Source of the DNA: Spirometra erinaceieuropaei
Lineage: Eukaryota; Platyhelminthes; Cestoda; Diphyllobothriidea; Diphyllobothriidae
DNA: 64,000 nt
Direction: 5' to 3'
NCBI GenBank assembly: GCA_902702965.1
Contig: CACRXP010000717.1
Coordinates: 198,050-262,049, forward strand
Under the pieces are notes generated by a model, which was given only the letters and a program-made list of their open reading frames with translations, was not told the DNA's origin and did no database searches. Shown here piece after piece: positions 1 to 9,865 of this stretch (within the stretch, counting starts at the first letter, position 1; each line of letters starts with the position of its first letter). The translations under genes were made by a program, and so were the position numbers.

Positions 1-290
1 ATATGATCAGAGGACTGACCGATTCGAGCAGTTGGTCAAGCAACTGACAACTCGACCCAGTGCAGTTGCCGCAGGAGGTCCAAGGCGATCACGAGAACGC
101 CGGCGGAGTTCCTCACGTTCCTGTAATCGCCGCCAGCAGTCTTTAAGTGGCATATGCTGGTATCACCAGCAATTTGGAGAAGCAGCACGATGTCTGCAGC
201 CATGTTTATTTAAGTCAAATCCCAAGGCCTCGGAAAACGATACCGCCCCGCAGTAGACGCGAAGGCTGCCGGGAGCGCTGCCAATGTTCA
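1..290 (+). pseudogene. Old Ty3/gypsy element, segment 1: gag C-terminus with CHCC zinc knuckle
   Basis: A reading frame from about base 20 to 255 gives an Arg/Ser-rich linker followed by CWYH, a gap of nine residues and then CLQPC. This is the CHCC-type nucleocapsid knuckle of CsRn1-like Ty3/gypsy elements, where most gypsy gags have CCHC. The young LTR element in this window has the matching CWYH...CHSPC motif near 4520-4565, so the assignment rests on an internal comparison as well as on family knowledge. The frame starts outside the window and the protein is cut near base 290, where an unrelated repeat begins. Protease-coding sequence of the same element resumes near 911. Decayed and not functional. 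Confidence 0.6.
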
Positions 291-910
291 CAGTCGCCGT
301 TTGTTTTTCTGGGACCGCGCACACTTCCCACTCCAGTCTGCTGACCGGTTTGGGCAGCGGCTGGGGTGTGGTGATGGGAATGAAGAGTGAGGTCGACGAC
401 TAAGCGCACTTCTCCTCACTATAAACAATCTGACGCGCTTAAAGCTATCACGGTGCGCTAAAAGCTGTGGCTTGGAAGGTTGCCAACTGGCGGGGTAACT
501 TGGACCTCCTCCATGACCGGTGGTGGTCTGAGAGTCAGGCTGCAATGGCTCCTTTTTAATGTGGCCTTTATGGCACTCCCACCACAATGTGGTATCCGTG
601 TCAGGCGTTGGCGGCACGCCCAGGTGCGGCTTCGGTCGTGCCAGCCTCCCAACTCTGTTGTTTTGGTGAAAATCTTGGTTATTTGTTGTGAACCAGGGAG
701 TGTGGTGGAGCGCCAAGGTGAGGATCCGTCCGCGCCATCTACCTGCGGCCTCCCTCGTCTCCGGTCTTCTCGACTCTGTCTTGACACTGGACTCAGACGG
801 GGGAAGAGATGAAAGTGTAGGTAGATGCATCGCAAGTCTACTGGCACTATAAATACCTGCGCAATTCACCGTCCCTGCTCCCACCGCTGCTGCAGCTGTG
901 GGGCACAGGG
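291..910. repeat. Interspersed repeat C inserted between gag and protease of the old gypsy element
   Basis: This block separates gag from protease sequence of the same gypsy copy, which marks it as an insertion of roughly 600 bp; the edges are approximate. Its right half (about 740-905) resembles 21,670-21,830 in the same orientation, sharing stretches such as TTGACAC, CGCAAGTCTACTGGCA or a near match, and ATAAATACC or a near match. A 209-codon minus-strand open frame covers it (288-917), but it has low-complexity composition and matches no protein family I recognise, so I do not call a gene. It may be a short non-autonomous element. Family unknown. Confidence 0.4.
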
Positions 911-1830
911 TGAACATCGTCGAAATCGACGGTTGAACTGTCGGGACCGTATCGCAGGCGCCAAATTCCTTGTCGACACTTGTGCCGAGGTAAGAGTGGT
1001 TCCACCAACTCCGGCCGAACGCAAAACCGCAGCTCTTTTTGTCTAGCAGCTGCCAACAACTCCAGCATCCCCACCATTGGACAGCGCTCCATCACACTTT
1101 ATTTGGGCCTTCGTCTAATTTTCCGATGGGTTTTCATTACTGCCGACCTTTGCGTCGCTCTCATAGGTGCTGATTTCCTTGCTCACTTCAGTCTACTAGT
1201 TGATTTGAGGAATCGCCGACTCGTCGATTGCATCACCAAACTTTGTACCCATTGCCAGTCCGATGTGAACTTCTGCGTCATCTCTGACTGTCCTTTCCAC
1301 TCACTCCTCAGGCAGTTCCCCACCGACCATCCCCTCATTTCAAGAAGTGGACATCAAAAACACAGTCACCCATCACATTTCCACCAGTAGACCTCCAAAT
1401 CTTGCCGGCCACGTCATCTTGCTCCGGACCGTTTGAACATTGCCAAGGCAGTGTTCGAACACATGCTTGAGTTCGGCATTATTCGACAGTCCGACAATTG
1501 ATGGGAATCACCCCTCCATCTTGTCCCAAAGAAGAGCGGCGACTGGCGACCGTGTGATGAGTATCGAGCGTTGAACACAGCAACGGTCCCCGACCAATAT
1601 CCAGTCCCACACATCCAAGGCTTCACCCTTTCGCTGCATGGTAAGCGAATATTCTCCAAGACTGAGCTTGTTCGTGCATAGCACCAAATCTCGATCGAGG
1701 CCAGTGATGTTCCGAAAACTGCCGTGACCACTCTCATTGGGTTATTCGAATTCACTTGTATGTCCTTTGGGTTGAGGAATGCCACCCGAACGTTTCAGCG
1801 ATTCACTGGTCAGGTTCTGCGAGGTCTCGA
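911..1830 (+). pseudogene. Old Ty3/gypsy element, segment 2: protease and N-terminal reverse transcriptase
   Basis: The aspartic protease active-site region is seen as FLVDTCAE near 964-990 (DTGA in the young copy, so the glycine is changed to cysteine). A downstream frame gives GQRSITLYLGL and ILGADF-like ALIGADF. From about 1405 the RT fingers are readable: [33 protein letters not shown], and FGLRNATRTFQRF near 1770-1800. The frame changes several times and contains stop codons (for example around 1500 and 1678), so it is dead. The text stops before the catalytic YVDD box at about 1830 because non-LTR element A is inserted there. The reading resumes at 2918. Confidence 0.75.
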
Positions 1831-2917
1831 CTTCGGCTCCGGTACACGACCGCGACGACCGTCAACCTCAACTAAGTATTGACGGTCACGCCATAAATGT
1901 GCCTGGGGTTATTCAGGATCTGGGCGTATCATACTGCAAGAGTCTCAATCTCTCGGAGCACTGTGCCTTGATAGTCTACAAAGCACGTAGAACGACCGGG
2001 ATTATCCTCCGAAACCTCAAAACTTGGGAGATAAGAATGCGTCTTTACAACATGTACGTTAGGCCTGGTCTGGAATACTGTTCGTCTTTATTTAGCCTCA
2101 TGCGTGCTACTGAGCGGAAGAAAGTAGAATCCGTTCAACACTTTTTTACCAAGTGAGTTTTAACTCCGGAACACCGACATTTGTCTTACCAAGAACGTTG
2201 CCGGCTTACGGGCCTTGATCATTTATGGTTCCGTAGATTAAAAAAGGGACTATTTTTGCTATTTCACCTCTTATATAATCACACATTTAACCCACTCACC
2301 TCCTTAAGACATTTTATCCATCTACGACGTAAAAGTCACCGTGAAGTCTTTTTATTTCTTCCTCTGGCACGTACTGTTAAATAGCGTCGGGTTTTTTTTT
2401 CTGTAAATGCAATTGCTATTTGGAATAAACTACCAATGAGTGTGAAAAATCTGCAAAATTATCCTTTATTTAAGAGAACCATTACTCGATTTTTGCATTC
2501 AGAAAAGCTCCCACAAATTTTGGGTGCTGAATCCACTGATCGACTTTACCGTAGCGATGGCGTTTGTGGTCTCTGAACACAATGGCAGGTATCACCAGGA
2601 ACAATTTCGTTGGCTAACAGCGACAGCTCTTCCTCAACGCCTATACTTTGACTATCCCCAACTTCATGAAAGGAATTGACGTTCGATAATCTCTGATACC
2701 GTTCGACCCCCCCCCCCCCCCCCCTTCTTGACGGTCGAATGTCTGCCGCCAGCAGTTTTTTCTCCTGAACCCTCCAAACCATAAAAACCACTATCAAGTC
2801 TATTTTTATTCCTTTTCCACAGGAGTCCCTTCACTGCTGGTAGGATGTGTGCTTAACGCTTCCTTTGATAATGCCTGTGAACGGGCATTAAGTAAAATTA
2901 TTATTATTGTTATTACT
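1831..2917 (+). mobile_element. Non-LTR retrotransposon A, copy 1: 5'-truncated 3' end
   Basis: The segment encodes the C-terminal part of a non-LTR reverse transcriptase: LSIDGHAINVPGVIQDLGV, then VRPGLEYCSSLFS, then LSYQERCRLTGL, and after a frame break AIWNKLPMSVKNLQNYPLF. This run of thumb and C-terminal motifs is typical of CR1/jockey-type elements. It is 5'-truncated inside the RT domain, as usual for target-primed insertions, and ends in an ATT-rich simple tail (about 2895-2917). A second copy at 14,300-14,652 plus 19,213-20,168 aligns along its length. It sits inside the gypsy RT: gypsy coding resumes directly after the tail with LLVASSDAAEHEVHL. Several stops make it inactive. Confidence 0.8.
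2707..2724. repeat. Poly-C tract (18 C)
   Basis: An uninterrupted run of 18 cytosines lies in the 3' part of element A copy 1. The second copy of element A has no such run at the matching place (near 19,990-20,010), so it arose or expanded after this copy was inserted. Its exact length in the assembly should be treated with caution. Confidence 0.9.
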
Positions 2918-3367
2918 CTGATGGTCTGCTGGTGGCTAGCTCTGACGCTGCAGAACACGAAGTTCATCTTTGATAACTCTTCGAACGACCCGACTCCTTC
3001 GGCGTTGTAATCATTTCCGTCAAATGTGAGTTTGGAGTTCCTAGCCTAATCTTACTGGGTCACGAAATGAACTCAGATTGGATAAAGCCCGTCCCGGAAA
3101 AGGTTTTAGCCATATCAACGTTCCCCGTCCCGACAACCATCAACCAAATACGCCGCTTCTCGAGTATGGTGAACTACTATCACCGTTTTCTTCTCCATGC
3201 TGCCACCATACTGCAGTCACTCAACAGCCTATTGACCCACTCCAGGAAGACACTGGTGATTATCGAGTAGGCCGTCAGGTCCTTCAATGACGTCAAGGCC
3301 GCACTTGCGAACGCAACACTGCTTGCTCACCCCCGCTCAGATGCCCACCTAACTCTCACGACAAATG
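2918..3367 (+). pseudogene. Old Ty3/gypsy element, segment 3: RT C-terminus and start of RNase H
   Basis: The reading begins with DGLLVASSDAAEHEVHL, the residues that directly follow the catalytic YVDD in the young copy ([14 protein letters not shown]). It continues through FPVPTTINQIRRFSSMVNYYHRF, the RT connection region ([23 protein letters not shown] in the young copy), and ends with a LTLTTN-like strand. That strand is completed in the next segment as ASNSAVGASLQQ, the start of RNase H. The cut at 3367/7996 is where the young LTR element landed. Frameshifts and stops are present. The four bases AATG at 3364-3367 are the left target duplication. Confidence 0.75.
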
Positions 3368-3571
3368 TGTAGTGACATTTAAATCTGTTTTGTTTTAGTC
3401 AGTTACAATACGCCTTGACACAACTTTTAATAAGACAAAGAACACGCACGTGCACGTTTACCTGCTGACGACTTTGTTCTTATTTACTAGTTTGTAACTG
3501 TTGGGATACTGCTATTTTCGTTTCCTGGATAGCCTACTCGCTGTGCCCAACTAGTGGGTTTGTCTCTTATA
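3368..3571 (+). repeat. 5' LTR of the young gypsy element
   Basis: Begins TGTAGTGACATTTAAATC and ends TTTGTCTCTTATA. It is 204 bp long and matches the 3' LTR at 203 positions; the one difference is TTTTAGTCAG here against TTTTAATCAG. The ends are TGT...ATA and not the common TG...CA. They are fixed by the position of the AATG target duplication on each side. Confidence 0.93.
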
Positions 3572-3572
3572 C

Positions 3573-3581
3573 TGGTGACCC
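3573..3581 (+). promoter_or_regulatory. Primer-binding site, probably tRNA-Trp
   Basis: TGGTGACCC starts one base after the 5' LTR. The 3' end of animal tRNA-Trp is complementary to TGGTGACCCCGACGTG (family knowledge from CsRn1 and Kabuki elements), so nine bases match before the similarity stops. The short match is enough to suggest the primer but not to prove it. Confidence 0.6.
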
Positions 3582-3803
3582 TATATCGTTCATAGCTCCT
3601 TCTGTTTAATCTCTGTGCATAACTATTTCCATTCGGATTAATCCTCACTCTAATTTTTATCGATAAGATTATTCATCTAGCCCTTATTTGCTATTCACAC
3701 TGTCTCACCCTTTCATCCAATACGAGCGCTACCCTTCAATCTCTCTGTCAACGCGCCAGTCCTATACCCCATTTATTTGACCTCTGACCGACCCCGGCTA
3801 ATT

Positions 3804-4571
3804 ATGTCCAGCGATTCTGCCAGCCAGCCGATAGCCGGCATTCACACTTTTGACCTGCCATCCGTGTGGCTCGGTGACATCGCGTTATGGCTGCGCACTG
3901 TAGAGTCACGATTCGCCCTCCGTCAGATCACACGAGAGGATACCAAATTTCACTATGTTGTGGCAGCACTCCCAATGGACATCGCCACCGACCTCCGCGA
4001 CATCATAGATTGCCCGCCCACAGAAGCCCCTTATACTGCCCTAAAGGAGGCCCTCATTTCCCGCATTTCCCTCTCAACGCAAAAACGTCTCCAGGGTTTA
4101 ATTTCTGAGGAGGACCTCGGTGACAGGAAGCCTACGCAGCTTCTTAGGCGTTTGGAGCAGTTGGCAGACGGACAAAAGCTGGATGCCACCATGTTCAAGC
4201 AACTTTTCCTCCAACGGTTGCCCCCTTCTGTGCAAGCCATCCTTGCGCCTAACATTCCTTCGTCGACTGTTCAGATGCTAGCGGAGACTGCTGACCGTAT
4301 ACTCGAGTACTACCAGCCTCCTGTTACGGTTAACGTCGCCAGTCGAAGCACAACTGCCCCCACAATCGAGGATGTCGTCAAACGCCTGGATGCCCTCACT
4401 CTCGAAGTTTCTTAGCTCCGGGCCACTCGCGTCTATAACCCTCGTAGTCCTGCAATTTCTCGCCGCCCGAGATCTCCAACTCCAAACAAACCTACAGTTG
4501 ATGGTTTCTGTTGGTATCATCATAATTATGGTTCTAACGCCCATCGCTGCCACTCTCCGTGCAAATATTAA
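3804..4571 (+). pseudogene. gag: gag of the young gypsy element (in-frame TAG at 4413)
   Basis: I place the start at ATG 3804 (MSSDSASQPIAGIHTFDLP); the frame is open a little further upstream but without an ATG. The capsid-like part, about 200 residues, reads WLRTVESRFALRQ and YPAL-like YTALKEALISRIS, typical of gypsy gags that bind each other to form the particle. A TAG at 4413-4415 interrupts the frame just before the basic linker and the CHCC knuckle (CWYH...CHSPC, about 4520-4565). The frame ends at TAA 4569-4571. The old gypsy copy is open at the matching place, so the TAG is more likely a lesion than a programmed stop. pol lies in the -1 frame and overlaps the end of gag. Confidence 0.85.
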
Positions 4572-7500
4572 ACACCCGCGTCGGAAAACTCCCCTGCCGA
4601 CCAGTAAGGGCGACGAACGTGGTCGGCACATCCTCTCCCAGTCGCTTACTCCACATCTATGACAGGACTTCCTGTCGTAATTTTCTCGTGGATACTGGTG
4701 CGGAGATCAGTCTAATCCCACCCACCTTGACTGACCGTAAGTCACCAAATTCTTCATTTTTCCTCCAAGCAGCTAACAATACTTCTATTAAAACTTTTGG
4801 TCAACGATCCCTAACACTAGATTTGGGTCTAAGACGTTCATTTCGTTGGCTATTTACTATCGCTGATGTCCATACTGCCATTCTTGGCGCTGATTTTATA
4901 TCCTTTTTTGGTCTCCTCGTTGACATTAAGTCCCATAAATTATTTGATCCTAAGACTTCTTTACATTGCACTTCTTCCACTCGTACCCTTTCGTCACCTA
5001 ATCCACGCATTTCAACAATCCCTTCGTCTACTCCCTATCATCGTTTACTTTCGGAATTTCCATCTATCACACGACCTTCACAATTTAACCAACCTATCAA
5101 GCATTCTGTTGTACATTATATTTCAACTACTGGACCACCCGTGTTTAGCCGTCCCCGTCGTTTAGCCGCCGATAAGTTAGCCATAGCCAAGGCTGAATTC
5201 AGTCACATGATGGAGCTAGGCATAGTTAGGCCTTCCACTAGTCCATGGGCTGCACCTCTACATATGGTGTGCAAAAAGTCTTTCGTTGACTGGCGCCCAT
5301 GCGGGGATTACCGACGGTTAAACACCTCAACTGTGCCTGACAGGTATCCACTTCCCCATCTCCACGACTTTTCATCTAGCCTAGCTGGAGCGACAATATT
5401 TTCCAACATTGACTTAGTCAAAGCCTTCCATCAGATACCCGTTGCTCCAGAAGACATTCCCAAAACGGCGATTACAACACCGTTCGGTCTGTTCGAGTTT
5501 GTCAGGATGCCTTTTGGGCTACGCAACTCCGCCCAAACTTTTCAACGTTTCATCAACGAAGCCCTCCGCGATCTACCGTTCGTTTTTGTCTACGTCGACG
5601 ATGTTCTGGTAGCAAGTTCCAGTGAACACGAGCACCTACAACATTTGCGTCTCATTTTTGAACGATTGAGCCAATTTGGCGTTTTCATTAATGTTTCTAA
5701 ATGCGTTTTTGGCGCACAGTCGCTGTTTTTTCTAGGACATCGCGTAGATGCTTCTGGTTGTCACCCCATAGATGCCAAAGTTTCAGCTATTCGCGATTTC
5801 CCTACTCCCACTTCTTTTCAACAACTGCGCCGTTTTATAGGCCTTGTCAATTTCTATCGACGTTTCATCCCTCATTGTGCTCAATTAATGCTACCACTTA
5901 CTAACCTTTTACGCGGGAACAACCGTGAGTTTTCTTTTCCTGACACAGCTGTAGAGGCTTTCAATCTTGCGAGGAAGGCTCTTGCGGATACAACTGTCCT
6001 CGTTCACCCTATACCTGATGCCCCACTTTCCATTGTGGCCGACGCCTCTAATTTCGCTATAGGTGCTGCCCTTCAGCAACAGACGCCCACTGGCACCCAG
6101 TCCTTGGCTTTCTACTCTGCCAAATTGACACCCCCACAATCTCGCTATAGCACTTTTGGTAGAGAACTTCTTGCAATTTATTTAGCCATTTAGCATTTTC
6201 GTAATTATATTGAGGGCCGAGATTTTTGTATTTATACTGACCACAAACCTCTTACTTATGCCCTTTCTACTTCTTCTGACAAGTATTCACCCCGTGAGGC
6301 CCGCCTTCTCGATTTTATTTCTCAGTATACCACCGACATTCGATTTCTTAAAGGCCTTTATAATCAAGTTGCTGACTGTCTTTCTCGGCCTGGCATTAAT
6401 GCCATCACCCGCCCTTCCATCGATTTGGAGCGCATGGCAGAACTGCAAAATCAGCCGACTTTCAGTGACAGCCTTCAACACACTAGTCTCCAACTCGAAG
6501 CCATTCCTCTTTCCACCACCCCCGGTACAATCTTGTGTGACGTATCGCGCGGTGCCTCCCGACCCGTAGTGCCAAACGAGATGAGACGCGATGTTTTTGC
6601 CGCGTTGCACAATCTAGCTCACCCTGGCATCCGCACTACCCAGCGCCTAGTTAGCGAGCGGTTCGTTTGGCCAAGCATGAACACTGTTTGGCCTGTCAGA
6701 AGGCCAAAGTCGGACGGCACAACAAAGCCCCCATTGGCACTTTTCTCGCACCCGACGCACGTTTTTCACATGTTCATATCGATCTGGTAGGTCCCTTTCC
6801 AACATCTCGTGGTTGCAACTACTTACTTACTGCAATTGACCGATTTACTCGTTGGCCCATTGCAACTCCCATACCTAACATAACTGCAGATTCCGTTGCT
6901 CATGCTTTTTTGGAACACTGGATCTCTCATTATGGCGTCCCCTCAACTATTACCACCGATCGAGGTCAACAGTTCGAGTCTAGACTTTTTAACAGCCTTA
7001 CCAACCTCCTCGGATGTTCTCGCATACGTACGACAGCATACCACCCCTCATCCAACGGCTTAGTCGAGCGTTTCCACCGGCAACTCAAAGCCTCGCTCCG
7101 AGCTCAGGACAACCCTCCCCATTGGAGCGAGCATCTGCCTTTGGTCATGCTCGGTATCCGTACCGCACTTAAGCCCGACTTGGAGTGTTCCGCTGCCGAA
7201 CTTGTCTACGGTACCACCCTACGGATTCCCGGGGATTTTTTCGGGCACTCTCAAAGCTCAGGCGACTTGGATCCCAGCGATTATGTGCAAAGATTGCGCC
7301 AAGCCATGACTCATCTTCGAGCCACTCCTCCACGTCCTTCAACAAGTAAGTCGTACGTCGACCCGAACTTACTAACATGTTCTTTTGTATTTGTCCGCGT
7401 AGATAGCGTTCGCCGGCCACTACAACAGCCCTATGACGGCCCATTTCGAGTACTATCGCGCAAGGACAAGCACTTTACAATTGACCGTGGAGGCCGCACC

Positions 7501-7722
7501 GACGTGGTCTCAATCGATCGCTTGAAGGCGGCTTATACCGAGCCTCTTCCAACTTCTCCAACCGAACAACCCCCACTTGGCACATTGCCACTTGCTATTT
7601 CCCAGACTCCATTTACGCCCAATAACCCCGCGTCTTCCCTTATCCCACAGACTCCTCCCCTTACGCGCAGCGGTCGTCATGTCCGTTTTCCCGACCGTTA
7701 CCAACTTGTACAATATGCATAA
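4559..7722 (+). pseudogene. pol: pol of the young gypsy element: protease, RT, RNase H, integrase (two lesions)
   Basis: pol opens in the -1 frame relative to gag with no ATG, as expected for a frameshift fusion. Domains in order: aspartic protease DTGA near 4691; RT with [13 protein letters not shown] and catalytic YVDD at 5591-5602; RNase H with VADAS near 6038, E in FGRELLAIY near 6160 and YTDHKPL near 6235; integrase with zinc-finger histidines near 6610, then the catalytic triad D 6781, D 6958, E 7066 (D-x35-E). A TAG at 6191-6193 cuts RNase H. Near 6678-6690 the stretch between WPSMN and HCLACQ, eight or so residues in the old copy (RDVRRWTR), is missing, and the frame changes with it. 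The rest is open to TAA after QLVQYA at 7722. The RT and integrase motifs themselves are intact. Confidence 0.9.
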
Positions 7723-7776
7723 CACTCCCACATTTTCCTTCTATTAACAATATTTTTTTTTCGAACTCCGTTCTCC

Positions 7777-7791
7777 TAGGAGGGGGAGTAT
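7777..7791 (+). promoter_or_regulatory. Polypurine tract before the 3' LTR
   Basis: The purine-rich stretch AGGAGGGGGAGTATT lies directly in front of the 3' LTR start at 7792. This is the normal place and make-up of the plus-strand primer of LTR retrotransposons. Confidence 0.8.
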
Positions 7792-7995
7792 TGTAGTGAC
7801 ATTTAAATCTGTTTTGTTTTAATCAGTTACAATACGCCTTGACACAACTTTTAATAAGACAAAGAACACGCACGTGCACGTTTACCTGCTGACGACTTTG
7901 TTCTTATTTACTAGTTTGTAACTGTTGGGATACTGCTATTTTCGTTTCCTGGATAGCCTACTCGCTGTGCCCAACTAGTGGGTTTGTCTCTTATA
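7792..7995 (+). repeat. 3' LTR of the young gypsy element
   Basis: 204 bp, identical to the 5' LTR apart from one G-to-A difference. It is followed by AATGCTTCC, where AATG repeats the four bases in front of the 5' LTR. The AATGCTTCC continues the RNase H codons of the older element. Confidence 0.93.
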
Positions 7996-8810
7996 AATGC
8001 TTCCAACAGTGCAGTTGGTGCATCACTTCAGCAAACTGTTGATGGTGTTCTACTACCTTTGGTTTTCTTCTCTAAGAAGCTCAGCCCAACAGACACCCGC
8101 TACAGTGTCGTCTTCCGAGAATTCCTCGCCATCTACCTATCCATCCGGCACTTCTGGCATTTCCTCGACGGTCGAGTGTTTCTTGTTCTACCAGATCAAA
8201 AGCCACTCGTTTTTGCACTGAGGTCCTCTTCCGATTGATACTCACCCCGTGAAATTCGTCAACTAGATTCCATCTCACCGTTTTCCTGCGACATCCAATA
8301 TGTCCATGGTAAGGAAAATGTGGTTGCTGATCCTCTTTCGAGAATCAAGATGACTTCCTTCACAAAAGACACCATAAACTTCACACTCATGGCTGATGGT
8401 CAACGATTGGATGACGAGCTCTCCCAATACCGCCACGAGGACTCTTCTTTACGTCTTCAAGATGTCCCCCTTCGCAATGGCACTGGCACCATAACGTGCG
8501 ACCTTTCTACCAGACACAAACGTCCTTTTGTCCCAGCAACTTCAAGACGACAGTTGTTCAACGTTCTTCACAATCTATCCCACCCTGGAGTACGGGCGAC
8601 AGTGAAACTCATCACTGGCCGATTCGTCTGGCCCAACACCAACCGGGATGTACGGCGTTGGACCCGATCCTGTCTACCATGTCAGCACGCCAAAAGGCAT
8701 CGGCATACTATTAACCCGCCAGGTACTCTCGCCAATCCTGATGCACGTTTCAGTCATGTGCACATTGACCTGGTAGGTACGCTTCCACCATCTAACGGTT
8801 CTACCTAAGT
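7996..8810 (+). pseudogene. Old Ty3/gypsy element, segment 4: RNase H and integrase zinc finger
   Basis: RNase H continues as ASNSAVGASLQQ, SKKLSPTDTRYSVVFREFL and LPDQKPLVFAL (YTDHKPL in the young copy). After a TGA at 8236-8238 the spacer leads to the integrase zinc-binding domain: HNLSHPGVRATVKLI, RFVWPNTNRDVRRW, SCLPCQHAK, which is HHCC complete. The start of the catalytic core follows, HVHIDLVGTLPPSNGS, with its first Asp. This segment supplies the eight or so residues missing from the zinc finger of the young copy. It is cut at about 8810 by the minus-strand CR1-like element and resumes at about 12,593. Confidence 0.8.
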
Positions 8811-9070
8811 CCGTTTAAGTCAGTTTATTAAGGGAATGAGGCCTTCGCCCCTGAGCTGCTTATTCATATAGACAAACAGAAATAAACTCATCAGTTACAT
8901 CAGCAATTGCGGAAATTCAAAAACAAGCGATAAGTTTGAGCCAGGCGCAAACTGCCGCCGCTAAAGCAATCGTGATCAGATGTACAGTAGTTTCTCAACA
9001 AATGAGCATCTGGTCTACAATTAAAGGATTCGATAATTTCGGAAAGAACCACCGCATCAGGGAGTCCGTT

Positions 9071-9865
9071 CTATGCTCCAATGACCCTGTGGGAGAAAGC
9101 GTCCCGTCGGACGTCCGAATGAGCCAACTTCCTCTGCAGTTTGATGGGATGACCACGCGGACAGTCAGTCCCGGCCAATTCGAAGAATTCATCAAAGTCT
9201 AGAGAGCACTCACGGCCTCTGACAATCCTGTAGGTTTGAATGAGATTGCCGCGCAGTTGACTGTATTGGAGAGGAAACAGTTTTATTTCGCTCAGCCTGG
9301 TTTCGTAAGGTAGATGACGGATATTCTTGACCATCTTCGTAGCCATCGCCTGTACTCTTTTCAGTCGTTGATAATCTTTCTTCCACCACGGTCGCCAGGC
9401 CTGGACTGCATACTCTAAGTGAGACCGGACGAATGCCCCGTAGGTTTTTCCGAACAGCTCTTTATCGATCTGCACAAACCCTCGCCTCAGCGCAAATAAC
9501 ACCCTTATCGCACTTTTGACTGCCCTTTGACACTGTGATGATGGTTTCAGCGAGGAGGTCATTATGACGCCGAGGTCTTTCTGTTTCACAACATTTAAAA
9601 GGGGCTGACCACCAAGGACGCATTGAAAGGAATCGTGCTCCTTACTTGTCCTCCTTGTGCGGAGTCTCAACACCACACATTTGTCCACATTAAAATTAAA
9701 GAGCCAAAGAGCTGACCAACTGTTCTGGCGGTTGAGAGTGTCTTGAAACGCGTACCTGTCTGCGTCAGATCTGATGGGTCTCCACAGCTTTCCATCGTCA
9801 GCAAACATGATGGCGCTACATCCCAGGTCGTCGACACAGTCGTTAATGTAAATCAGAAATAGCAA
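9071..9865 (-). pseudogene. RT palm-to-C-terminus of element B
   Basis: A 264-codon open frame starts in the palm with LFLIYINDCVDDL and carries the catalytic box as MFADDGKLW. It continues through VDKCVVLRL, QKDLGVIMTSSLKPSSQC, FGKTYGAFVRSHLEYAVQAW and NIRHLPYETRLSEI, and ends near SHRVIGA. These are the RT and thumb motifs of CR1-like elements in the expected order. The usual residues after SHRVI-x-WN are cut off by a frame change and stop at 9071. The fingers lie upstream (9866-10,880) in broken frames, so no complete RT is encoded. Confidence 0.85.

Larger units (their letters stand above)
3368..7995 (+). mobile_element. Young complete CsRn1-like Ty3/gypsy LTR retrotransposon (4,628 bp)
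   Basis: Two 204-bp direct repeats (3368-3571 and 7792-7995) enclose a primer-binding site, a gag frame, a pol region in the order protease, RT, RNase H, integrase, and a purine tract. The repeats differ at one base only (G in the left, A in the right copy near position 30). AATG flanks both ends (3364-3367 and 7996-7999), and removing the element restores the RNase H reading of the older gypsy copy. The CHCC gag knuckle, 4-bp target duplication and tRNA-Trp-like primer site match the CsRn1 group known from trematodes. The element is inactive on its own: gag has an in-frame TAG, RNase H has a TAG, and integrase has a deletion with a frameshift. Confidence 0.92.

Noticed and set aside
288..917. 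209-codon minus-strand open frame
   Set aside because: It spans an inserted repeat and both of its junctions with the gypsy element, so it cannot be a natural protein. Composition is skewed and no motif is seen.
3777..3803. Upstream extension of gag in front of ATG 3804
   Set aside because: The frame is open but begins at TTG. The first ATG at 3804 is the simpler start.
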